A stretch of 64,000 bases of DNA. Origin: Epilithonimonas lactis. GTDB lineage: Bacteria > Bacteroidota > Bacteroidia > Flavobacteriales > Weeksellaceae. The position numbers and the translations under genes are program-made. Location of the stretch: the NCBI RefSeq assembly GCF_900110605.1, contig NZ_FOFI01000001.1, positions 248,001-312,000 of the forward strand, given 5' to 3'. Below the pieces are notes generated by a model. It saw only the letters and a list, made by a program, of their open reading frames with translations, ran no database searches and had not been told where the DNA came from. Of this stretch, positions 1 to 7,213 are shown in pieces. Position 1 is the first letter of the stretch. Each line of letters opens with the position of its first letter.

Positions 1-145
1 GGGTCAGATTTCTTTCTTTTCGCGTTTCCTTTATCGCTTTGCCAATTAAATCCATTTGAAGTTCATATTCGAAAACGTCACGCTCTGGCGTTCCAACTTT
101 TCCAATGAGTTTATCTTGAACCTCGTCCAATGTGAATGTTTTCAT
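1..145 (-). CDS. HigA-like XRE antitoxin, 3' part outside window
   Basis: Translating the minus strand from the ATG at 143-145 gives MKTFTLDEVQDKL, then a GTPERDVFEYEL segment, then AIKETRKERNLT, where the window ends. This matches the lead-in and first helix of XRE-type HTH antitoxins. The gene runs off the window edge, so its DNA-binding helices are not visible. Its ATG overlaps the stop of the upstream toxin gene (TCAT on the plus strand, ATGA on the minus), the usual coupling in toxin-first HigBA modules. The visible segment resembles the N-terminus of the antitoxin at 38676-38990, which has GTPEREEF and LIKETRKEQKLT. Inferred role: DNA-binding antitoxin and operon autorepressor. Confidence 0.75.
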   Translation of the reverse strand, partial: MKTFTLDEVQDKLIGKVGTPERDVFEYELQMDLIGKAIKETRKERNLT

Positions 146-498
146 TTTTTCTTATTTTTTGATTGTTGGTTTGCAAAATATTCTGTTCTAGATTTTACAG
201 CTTTTTGAATTTCATTATCGGGAACTTTGCTTCGCTTTTTTACAAATCCGTGTGTGGAAATTACCAAAGTTTCTGAAGATGAGGTTTTATCCCAAAACGC
301 CAGAAACCTGTACTGAAACCCTTGATACAGCGTTCGGAATTCCCAAATTTCATCATTCAGTTTTTTAAAAAGTTCTGGGTCGTGTTGTATTTGAGATTTA
401 CGAATATTATAAAGAATCTTTTCGTAATGCTTTTTATCAAGACCGCTTAGAAATTCAAAAGCTTCTTCAAGAAATATAATTTCAAAAAGTTTTTTCAT
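142..498 (-). CDS. RelE/HigB-family toxin (phage Gp49-like)
   Basis: This 118-aa protein has the pattern of Gp49-like HigB toxins. An N-terminal helical part is followed by WEFRTLYQGFQYRFLAF (the usual ELR...YR.L.F strand pair), a strand ending LVISTHGFVKK, and a C-terminal helix with EIQKAVKS and a Lys-rich tail. Known members are ribosome-dependent mRNA endonucleases. It is transcribed ahead of the antitoxin and overlaps it by 4 bp. The ELR/YR and GF.KK landmarks recur in the toxin at 38972-39310, although the two proteins are divergent. The class is well supported; toxicity is inferred. Confidence 0.8.
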   Translation of the reverse strand: MKKLFEIIFLEEAFEFLSGLDKKHYEKILYNIRKSQIQHDPELFKKLNDEIWEFRTLYQGFQYRFLAFWDKTSSSETLVISTHGFVKKRSKVPDNEIQKAVKSRTEYFANQQSKNKKK

Positions 499-677
499 TC
501 ATCTATGTTTTGTCCAAAGTTAGTGAAAAGTTTCATTATAACGAAACTATTCTAGCTTGGTATTTCTTTTGAAGATTCCATCCAGAATTCCGAACTTTGA
601 TTTTCAGCGAAACTCATTTCCCAGTAATCAACAAAGTTTATTCTGAATCACCCAATCTTAAAAACAAAATTGAAATT

Positions 678-1181
678 ATGAAAGACATCGACGCATTACT
701 CCAAGAACACCATCTTGACAGGCAGGAAATAGAAGAGTTGCTCCAACAAAATGAAAAGATGAATGCCATCAAACTCGTATTTGATAAAACAGGAATAGGA
801 CTGAAAAATTCCAAAGATCTCGTAGAAGCTATCCAGCGGAAAGAAACACACTTCACGGAAGATAATTCCTCAAGCAACAGCAATGTCTCGGTGAAGACGT
901 TCAACAAAAATGGACAACTCACCGTCAAATTGAAGTTGAATAATCAACCGGAAAAAGTGGTTTTCCCTTCCGACCCAGATTGGGCTGAGGTCAAAAGAGT
1001 AATGGGAGACAAACCCGAACTTCTGGCTTACGAAAAAGAATATCTGGAAAACCCGACCAAATTTCAAAGTCAAAAAAATACACTTTTCATAGAAGATGAA
1101 GGTTCAAGAAAATGGAAAGTCGTACTTTTGGCAGCTGTTTTCACAATCGTTATTATTTATCTCATTTATTCTAATTCATAA
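678..1181 (+). CDS. Membrane-anchored protein with ribosomal L7/L12 C-terminal-like motif
   Basis: I prefer the ATG at 678, giving about 167 aa that begin MKDIDALLQEHH. The open frame extends to a TTG at 597, but that extra stretch looks non-coding. Residues of roughly 25-45 read EKMNAIKLVFDKTGIGLKNS, very close to the helix-loop-helix of the bL12 C-terminal domain (K.KAIK.VRE.TGLGLKEAK). A long polar region follows, and the last 22 residues form one transmembrane helix (WKVVLLAAVFTIVIIYLIY). The protein therefore looks cytosolic with a C-terminal tail anchor. It lies 3 bp upstream of the exonuclease III gene, so the two are probably co-transcribed. The function is unknown; bL12-like domains elsewhere bind translation factors, but nothing here shows that. 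Confidence 0.7.
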   Translation: MKDIDALLQEHHLDRQEIEELLQQNEKMNAIKLVFDKTGIGLKNSKDLVEAIQRKETHFTEDNSSSNSNVSVKTFNKNGQLTVKLKLNNQPEKVVFPSDPDWAEVKRVMGDKPELLAYEKEYLENPTKFQSQKNTLFIEDEGSRKWKVVLLAAVFTIVIIYLIYSNS

Positions 1182-1184
1182 ACA

Positions 1185-1949
1185 ATGAAAATCATTTCCT
1201 ACAACGTCAACGGAATTCGGGCTGCTTTTACAAAAGATTTCCTCGGCTGGCTTAATGTCGCTAGTCCGGACGTCATCTGTATTCAGGAAAGCAAGGCAGG
1301 AAATGACCAAATTGATATTGACAGCCTCGAAAAAGCAGGCTATCACAGTTACTGGCATTCTGCGGTGAAGAAAGGTTACAGCGGCGTAGGAATCGCTTCC
1401 AAAGTGAAACCAAACCACGTAGAATCCGGTTGCGGCATCGAAAGTTATGACAACGAAGGCAGAATCATCCGCGCAGATTTTGATGGCTTTTCCGTGATTT
1501 CAGTTTACGTTCCGTCAGCTTCAAACATCGAAAGATTGGAATTCAAAATGCAATTCTGCTTTGACTTTTTAGAATACATCAAAGAACTCAGAAAAACCAT
1601 CCCGAATCTCATCATCAGCGGCGATTTCAACATCTGTCATCAGGCAATTGATATTCACAATCCAATTGGTTTGGCAAATACTTCCGGATTTCTCCCGATG
1701 GAACGCGAATGGATGACCAAGTTTATGAATGAAAATAGTTTGACAGACAGTTTCCGACATTTCAATGGTCAGCCGGACCAATATTCCTGGTGGAGTTACA
1801 GAGCTGGTTCCAGAGCAAGGAACAAAGGCTGGCGTTTGGATTACAACTTCGTCTCCGAACCTTTGAAAGAAAAAATGACCAGAGCGGTAATCCTCCCAGA
1901 GGTCAAACACTCTGACCATTGTCCTGTGATGGTGGAACTATCAATATAA
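1185..1949 (+). CDS. xth: Exodeoxyribonuclease III
   Basis: This 254-aa protein is a full-length member of the ExoIII/AP endonuclease (EEP) family. It begins MKIISYNVNGIRAAF, with the metal-binding Asn in YNVNG. It continues with ICIQESKAG (metal-binding Glu), ISGDFNICH (the GDFN motif with catalytic Asp and Asn), WRLDYNFVS (the R-(I/L)-D-Y motif) and KHSDHCPVM (the terminal SDH motif with catalytic Asp-His). The enzyme acts in base-excision repair, cleaving at abasic sites and removing 3' blocking groups. It starts at ATG 1185, 3 bp after the preceding gene. It is followed by AT-rich low-complexity DNA with repeated ATCATTCATC words. Confidence 0.95.
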   Translation: MKIISYNVNGIRAAFTKDFLGWLNVASPDVICIQESKAGNDQIDIDSLEKAGYHSYWHSAVKKGYSGVGIASKVKPNHVESGCGIESYDNEGRIIRADFDGFSVISVYVPSASNIERLEFKMQFCFDFLEYIKELRKTIPNLIISGDFNICHQAIDIHNPIGLANTSGFLPMEREWMTKFMNENSLTDSFRHFNGQPDQYSWWSYRAGSRARNKGWRLDYNFVSEPLKEKMTRAVILPEVKHSDHCPVMVELSI

Positions 1950-2038
1950 ATGATAAGCGATGAATGATAATTGATTTCATTCAGCCGCAATTTATCATTC
2001 ATCATTCATCATTTATCAATCATCAATTATAAAAATCC

Positions 2039-2671
2039 GTGCACGAGCAATTCAATCTTATCATAGAAATCTTGGGAACCATTTCTTTCTCGATGTCGGG
2101 CAGTTTTGCCGCGATGCAGAAACGCTTGGATCCTTTTGGTGTTTTGATCATTGCCTTCGTGACGTCTGTAGGTGGTGGAACTGTGAGAGATCTGCTTCTG
2201 GATGTTCCTGTTTTTTGGATGACCGACCTTTTGACGTTTGTATTGATCCTGACGACTTGTGTGTTCACGATGATCTTCAAATCAATTGAGAAGAATTTCA
2301 AGGTGACGCTGTTTATATTCGATAGTTTTGGGTTGGGATTGTTTACGATCATTGGGATCCAAAAAGGATTGAGTTTAGGTTTTCATCCTTTGATATGTCT
2401 GACGTTGGGAACCATCACGGGTTGTTTCGGTGGAATCATCCGTGATATTTTGTTGAACAGAATTCCATTGATCTTTCGAAAGGAGATTTATGCGACAGCT
2501 TGTATCGTAGGTGGAGGAACATTTTTACTCTTGTCGAAATATTCAATCTTGTCGTATACGCTCGTTCAAATATTTACGATTCTTCTGATTGTTTCCATCA
2601 GGACCTTAGCTGTGAAATACCATTGGAGAATCCCGAAATTCTATGGCTACGAAAGTAATCAGGAAATGTAA
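2039..2671 (+). CDS. Trimeric intracellular cation (TRIC) channel family protein (UPF0126)
   Basis: This 210-aa integral membrane protein starts at a GTG; no earlier ATG is available and the length fits the family. It has the duplicated UPF0126 architecture. The first repeat carries GGGTVRDLLLDVPVFW and the second carries GGIIRDILLNRIPLIF, each among hydrophobic helices (about seven in total). Bacterial TRIC homologues form homotrimeric monovalent-cation channels. The gene stands alone after exonuclease III. It is followed by a dispersed-repeat copy and then a hairpin facing the next, convergent gene. Confidence 0.9.
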   Translation: MHEQFNLIIEILGTISFSMSGSFAAMQKRLDPFGVLIIAFVTSVGGGTVRDLLLDVPVFWMTDLLTFVLILTTCVFTMIFKSIEKNFKVTLFIFDSFGLGLFTIIGIQKGLSLGFHPLICLTLGTITGCFGGIIRDILLNRIPLIFRKEIYATACIVGGGTFLLLSKYSILSYTLVQIFTILLIVSIRTLAVKYHWRIPKFYGYESNQEM

Positions 2672-2681
2672 CTACTCGAAT

Positions 2682-2771
2682 CATAGCCCTGATTGCAGTG
2701 GAAATCCCACAGCAGGTGATGGCCAAAGCAAGGCGCGAGGAATTGCAACGGAAAGCAGGTTCCCGGCTCCT
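2682..2771 (+). repeat. Dispersed structured repeat, copy 1
   Basis: This is one of six related intergenic sequences in the window. It opens TAGCCCTGATTGCAGTGG, continues AAATCC, has AAAGCAAGGC in the middle and GGAAAGCAGG near the end, and closes with GGCTCC. Copy 5 (33543-33632, minus strand) is a close match. Copies 2, 3, 4 and 6 share the AGCCC...GGAAATCC...CGGAAGACGG skeleton. It lies outside any gene, between two convergent genes. Confidence 0.75.
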
Positions 2772-2780
2772 AAAAAATAA

Positions 2781-2809
2781 AAAAGGATTGAAAAAGTTTC
2801 AACCCTTTT
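2781..2809. terminator. Bidirectional intrinsic terminator
   Basis: AAAAGGATTGAAA pairs with TTTCAACCCTTTT around a short loop, with one mismatch, between convergent genes. On the minus strand it is followed by a long T-rich run, so it mainly serves the gene at 2820-3383. Confidence 0.7.
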
Positions 2810-2819
2810 GATCTGTTAT

Positions 2820-3383
2820 TTAGAATTTTCCTCTCTGTCTCATGTGAGGATTGTGCATATGCTTTTGCATGGTCGGCATTTTCATCTGGTCTTTGATCAT
2901 TTTGATCTGATCGGTCATCATGCCTGCAGAATCTAACTGTTTTGCTTCTTCCAGTAATTTTTGAGCTTCAGATTTTCTGCCTTTTGCAAGAGCTGATGCG
3001 GCAAGGTTGAGTTTTGCCATTGCGCGGTCGTGTTTCATATTCAAGCCGTAATCCAGCGCTTTTTTCATCAATCCTTCTGTCTTTTGAGGATTGTCCTGAG
3101 CGGTTGTCAAGGCTTGCAGATAGTGGAAATAACCGTATTGGCTTTTGTGAAGCTGAGATTGGTAATTGGTGATATTGGATAAAAACTTCGAAGCTTTTTC
3201 CAGATTTTGTTTTCTAAGTTGCCAAAATGCCAAAAGAATATTTTCGTTTTTGAAGAAAAGTGCAATTGGAATCGCAGATAGAATGACCAAAACGACGCCC
3301 CAACCAATGTTTCGGTTGAACATCAGGTAAACGCCCAAAGCGATAATGACTGCAGCAATTACAAATTTTATGTATTTGTTCAT
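2820..3383 (-). CDS. Membrane-anchored TPR-like protein, unknown function
   Basis: This 187-aa protein starts at ATG 3383. Two hydrophobic helices occupy residues 5-47 (FVIAAVIIALGVYLMF, then VVLVILSAIPIALFF). They are followed by a helical region with TPR-like spacing (YFHYLQALTTAQDNPQKTEG; AMAKLNLAASALAKGRKSEA). The C-terminal tail is rich in Met and His (MHNPHM). The topology suggests a helical repeat domain on one side of the inner membrane. I cannot name a function. It is a single-gene unit with a terminator at 2781-2809. Confidence 0.7.
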   Translation of the reverse strand: MNKYIKFVIAAVIIALGVYLMFNRNIGWGVVLVILSAIPIALFFKNENILLAFWQLRKQNLEKASKFLSNITNYQSQLHKSQYGYFHYLQALTTAQDNPQKTEGLMKKALDYGLNMKHDRAMAKLNLAASALAKGRKSEAQKLLEEAKQLDSAGMMTDQIKMIKDQMKMPTMQKHMHNPHMRQRGKF

Positions 3384-3536
3384 GTTTAAATTTTAGGTTG
3401 CAAAGATAATAATTAACGATTGAAATTCCGAATAGGAACTTTATTGATTTCGATTTTAAATTCTTGCAATATAATATTTGATATTCGGATTATAATACTA
3501 ACTTTAATTGTTGATAGTTGATTGATTATCAAGTTT

Positions 3537-3544
3537 TAATTTTG
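3537..3544 (+). promoter_or_regulatory. Candidate -7 box (TAATTTTG)
   Basis: The box matches the Bacteroidetes TAnnTTTG -7 consensus about 24 bp before the ATG at 3568. A TTG at 3518-3520 could be part of a weak -33 element, but the spacing is short. Confidence 0.4.
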
Positions 3545-3567
3545 TTTGATCTCAAAAAATAAAAGTC

Positions 3568-3972
3568 ATGAAAACAATTACAAATTCTTTGATCGCAGGC
3601 TTATTTCTGTCAAGTCTGTTCTGTTTTTCTCAAGAAACTACAAATCCTTTGGCCAATACGCAGTGGAAAGGAGTTGCCAGCATTCCGACACCTGCAGAGG
3701 TTATTTTTAGATTTAATACTGATGATCTTGATCTTCTTTACCAAGGAAACGTCATTGAGAAAATGAAATATTCTTTCACAGACCAAGGCACCTTGAAATT
3801 GGTGAAGATTGAAGGCAATTCTCCTTGCGACTCTAAGGATGAAGGTTTGTACAAATATCAAATTGCCAATGATACGCTCACATTTATAATTATGAATGAC
3901 AATTGCGGAGAAAGGCAAGCTGCTTTTGACGGCAATGGTTACAAAAAAGTAGTTGCAGGAATGGCTGAGTAG
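3568..3972 (+). CDS. Secreted lipocalin-like small protein
   Basis: This 134-aa protein has a clear signal peptide (MKTITNSLIAGLFLSSLFCFSQ). The mature part begins TTNPLANTQWKGVASIP and is rich in alternating beta-strand residues, with two cysteines (CDSKDE, DNCGER) that could form a disulfide. The opening N.LANTQWKG and the repeated short strands resemble small secreted lipocalin-like or META-like proteins of Bacteroidetes. No catalytic motif is visible. The gene is monocistronic and convergent with uvrC, whose stop lies 2 bp away. Confidence 0.6.
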   Translation: MKTITNSLIAGLFLSSLFCFSQETTNPLANTQWKGVASIPTPAEVIFRFNTDDLDLLYQGNVIEKMKYSFTDQGTLKLVKIEGNSPCDSKDEGLYKYQIANDTLTFIIMNDNCGERQAAFDGNGYKKVVAGMAE

Positions 3973-3974
3973 GT

Positions 3975-5765
3975 TTAGGAATTAAAAAACTCCCAAACCA
4001 CTTTTGCTTTCACTTTCCCTAGGATTTCCTCCAAGGTCACGATATCCGCTTCTTTGATTCTTTTGACAGACTTCAGTTTTGTCAATAGCATTTCTATTGA
4101 TTTTGGACCAACGCCCGGGATTTGTTCCAGTTCAGATTTGATGGTCGAATTTGTTCGTCTCGTTCTGTGATGTTTCACGCCAAAACGGTGCGCTTCATCT
4201 CTCACACGTTGGAGGATTTTCAGCGTTTCCGCTTTTTTATCGATATACAAAGGAATCGAATCTTCTGGGAAATAGATTTCCTCCAGACGTTTTGCAATCC
4301 CGACTATTGTGATTTTTCCGTAAAGTCCAAGCAGTTTCAAACTTTTGACAGCCGAAGACAATTGTCCTTTTCCACCATCAATTAGAATGAGTTGTGGCAA
4401 AGGTTCGCCTTCTTCCAGCAATCTTCGGTAACGGCGATAGATGACTTCTTCCATCGTCTTGAAATCATCTGGGCCAACCACAGTTTTCGGATGGAAAATT
4501 CTGTAATCCGCTTTGCTAGGTTTCCCGTCTTTGAAAACTACACACGCCGAAACAGGATTTGTTCCCTGAATGTTCGAGTTGTCAAAACCTTCGATGTGTC
4601 TTGGCTCAACGGGCATTCTTAGGAGTTTTTGCATCTCTGCCATTATTCGGTTGGTGTGTCTTTCCGGGTCGATGATTTGGACTTGTTTCAATTTTTCAAG
4701 TCTGTATTCCTTCGCATTTTTCTCAGAAAGTTCTACGATTCTTTTTTTGTCGCCGACTTTTGGGACAATCAATTTGACATTCGGGATTTCCAAACCGAGA
4801 TGAAAAGGAATCAAAATCTCTTTGGATGTAGAATCAAATTTCTGACGAATTTCTACCAAAGCTTCCTCCAACATATCTTCATCGCTTTCCTCCAAAACTT
4901 TCTTGATTTCGGTCGTAAAACTTTGAACGATGGAACCATTTCTGATTTTAAAATAATTAACGTAAGCCGCCGTTTCATCGCTCGTCATCCCAAAAACATC
5001 CACGTCATCAATACTTGGATTTACGACCGTGTGTTTTTCCTGATAATTTTCGAGAGACTCGATATTATTCTTAATCATCTGAGCCTTTTCAAACTCAAGA
5101 TTCGAAGCAAAACGGAACATTCTTTCTTCCAGATATTTCTTGGCAAATCGGAAATCACCTTTGATAATTCCTCGGATGGCTTCTACTTTTTCATCATAAT
5201 CTTCCTTAGATTCCAAATCTTCGCAAGGTCCATTACAATTTTTGATGTGATATTCCAGACAAACGCGGTATTTTCCTTCTGCAATTTTTGATGGCGCCAA
5301 ATTCAGATTACACGTTCTTATTTTATAAAGATTCTTAATCGTATCAAGCAGAACTCGCGCAGGTTTCACTTTGGCGTAAGGTCCAAAATATTCGGAGCCG
5401 TCTTTTATTTTGGTTCGGGTCAAAAATATTCTGGGAAAATCTTCATTCTTGATGCAAATCCACGGATAGGTTTTATCATCCTTCAGCATCACGTTGTAGA
5501 ATGGTTGATGCGCTTTTATGAGATTGTTTTCTAATAAAAGTGCGTCGTACTCACTATTCACAACGGTTGTTTCAAGCCTGTGAATCTTCGAAACCATTAT
5601 TCTGGTTCGGTAACCATTTTGATTTTTGTTGAAGTAGGAGAGGACTCTTTTGTTGAGATGTTTTGCCTTTCCGACATACAAAAGCTGGTCGTTCTTATCA
5701 TAATAACGATAAACGCCTGGTTCCGATGGAAGTGTTTTGAGCTGAAGTTCTAAGTTGGGATTCAC
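3975..5765 (-). CDS. uvrC: Excinuclease ABC subunit C
   Basis: This 596-aa protein starts at a GTG (5763-5765), with LPSEPGVYRYYDKNDQLLYV immediately after, the N-terminal GIY-YIG nuclease that makes the 3' incision. A UVR/UvrB-binding segment (FASNLEFEKAQMIKNNIESL) lies near residues 215-240. The UvrC homology region contains HIEGFDNSNIQGTNPVSACV and LILIDGGKGQ, the RNase-H-like centre for the 5' incision. The C-terminus has a helix-hairpin-helix (LEQIPGVGPKSIEMLL). The length is normal. It acts with UvrA and UvrB in nucleotide excision repair. Confidence 0.97.
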   Translation of the reverse strand: MNPNLELQLKTLPSEPGVYRYYDKNDQLLYVGKAKHLNKRVLSYFNKNQNGYRTRIMVSKIHRLETTVVNSEYDALLLENNLIKAHQPFYNVMLKDDKTYPWICIKNEDFPRIFLTRTKIKDGSEYFGPYAKVKPARVLLDTIKNLYKIRTCNLNLAPSKIAEGKYRVCLEYHIKNCNGPCEDLESKEDYDEKVEAIRGIIKGDFRFAKKYLEERMFRFASNLEFEKAQMIKNNIESLENYQEKHTVVNPSIDDVDVFGMTSDETAAYVNYFKIRNGSIVQSFTTEIKKVLEESDEDMLEEALVEIRQKFDSTSKEILIPFHLGLEIPNVKLIVPKVGDKKRIVELSEKNAKEYRLEKLKQVQIIDPERHTNRIMAEMQKLLRMPVEPRHIEGFDNSNIQGTNPVSACVVFKDGKPSKADYRIFHPKTVVGPDDFKTMEEVIYRRYRRLLEEGEPLPQLILIDGGKGQLSSAVKSLKLLGLYGKITIVGIAKRLEEIYFPEDSIPLYIDKKAETLKILQRVRDEAHRFGVKHHRTRRTNSTIKSELEQIPGVGPKSIEMLLTKLKSVKRIKEADIVTLEEILGKVKAKVVWEFFNS

Positions 5766-5945
5766 AGAGCAAATTTACGGAATGATATTGATTCGTGAGA
5801 ATTGTTGAAACGATATTTCTTTGATGAAAAAATCATCTTTGTTAGTGAATTGTCTGAATGTTTTATATCGATTTTTTTTTGAGGATTCTAAAATCTTTAC
5901 GGTTTTCCGTTTTGTCCTCTTTCATCAAAAAACTATCTTTATAAA

Positions 5946-7151
5946 ATGAAAATCCTTCACACCGCCGATTGGCATCTCGGAAAACGCCTAGAAAATTTTT
6001 CCCGTTTGGAAGAACAAAAACTTGTAATGGACGAGTTGGTTGAGATTGCTGATGCGGAGGATGTGGATTTGGTTCTCGTTGCGGGCGATTTATTTGATAA
6101 TTTCAATCCCTCAACGGAAGCTGTAGAATTATTTTACAGGACTTTGAAACAGCTTTCCAAAAATGGAAAACGTCCTGTCATTGCCATTGCAGGAAACCAC
6201 GATTCGCCAGATAGAATTGATGCGCCAAATCCGTTGGCAAAAGAGTGTGGAATCATTTTGATTGGTCATCCCAACGCAGAAATTCCGATTTTCGAACTGG
6301 AGCATTTTAAAATTATCAATACCGATAAAGGATTCATCGAACTCAAATTAAATCAATTCGATTATCCGATAAGAATTCTCCACACGGCTTATGCCAACGA
6401 AATCCGTCTGAAAGAATATCTTGGAGAAGACAATAAAGAAGTCGCACTCAGCAATTCTTTGCAAAAAACGTGGCAGAATCTAGCTGATACTTATTGCGAC
6501 CAGAACGGAATCAATGTGCTGATGGCGCATCTTTATATGATGAAGAGAGGTGCTGAAAAACCTGAAGAACCAGAAGGCGAAAAACCAATTATGATTGGAA
6601 ACGCCGACTTGCTTTACACGGAAATTATTCCATCTCAAATCCAGTACACAGCTTTGGGACATCTCCATAACTTTCGGAATATTGGGACATTGGAGAAGCC
6701 TGTTGTTTATTCGTCATCGTCTCTTTGCTATAGTTTTAGTGAAGCTGGACAGAAAAAATCTGTCAATATCATTGATTTGAAACCTGCAGAAAATCCTCAA
6801 ACCAAAACCGTCGAAATCAAAAGTGGAAAACCGCTTTTCCGGAAAACCTTTGATAACATTGAAAATACAATTTCCTGGTTGCAAGATAATCCGGAAACTT
6901 TGGTAGAATTGACTTTGGAAAGTGACACTTTTCTAAAAGCTGAAGATAGAAAGTTGCTTTATCAAACCCATCACGGCATTATTCATCTCATTCCGAAACT
7001 AAAATATGACATCATCGATTCTAATGAAACGGATAAAAGCATCAATCTGAATCAGGACATTCAGGACTTGTTCAAAGATTATTTCAAATCGAAAAATCAA
7101 AATCAAGAACCGAATGACGAACTGATGAATATTTTCAAAGAATTGATTTAA
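5946..7151 (+). CDS. sbcD: Exonuclease SbcCD subunit D (Mre11-like)
   Basis: This 401-aa calcineurin-like phosphoesterase carries the whole metal-binding series: MKILHTADWHLGK, LVLVAGDLFDNFNPS, VIAIAGNHDSPDR, then MAHLYMM and YTALGHLHNF. It forms an ATP-dependent double-strand nuclease with SbcC, encoded 62 bp downstream in the same orientation. The complex opens DNA hairpins and processes blocked ends. The C-terminal extension is acidic, as is common in Bacteroidetes members. Confidence 0.96.
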   Translation: MKILHTADWHLGKRLENFSRLEEQKLVMDELVEIADAEDVDLVLVAGDLFDNFNPSTEAVELFYRTLKQLSKNGKRPVIAIAGNHDSPDRIDAPNPLAKECGIILIGHPNAEIPIFELEHFKIINTDKGFIELKLNQFDYPIRILHTAYANEIRLKEYLGEDNKEVALSNSLQKTWQNLADTYCDQNGINVLMAHLYMMKRGAEKPEEPEGEKPIMIGNADLLYTEIIPSQIQYTALGHLHNFRNIGTLEKPVVYSSSSLCYSFSEAGQKKSVNIIDLKPAENPQTKTVEIKSGKPLFRKTFDNIENTISWLQDNPETLVELTLESDTFLKAEDRKLLYQTHHGIIHLIPKLKYDIIDSNETDKSINLNQDIQDLFKDYFKSKNQNQEPNDELMNIFKELI

Positions 7152-7213
7152 GAAAAGATAAAATTTAAAGATTTAAAAATCAATCAACCAGCAATTATCA
7201 ACCAACGACCAAA

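Noticed and set aside
597-677. TTG-initiated extension of the L12-like protein
   Set aside because: The ATG at 678 begins a typical helical N-terminus, and the upstream codons look non-coding.
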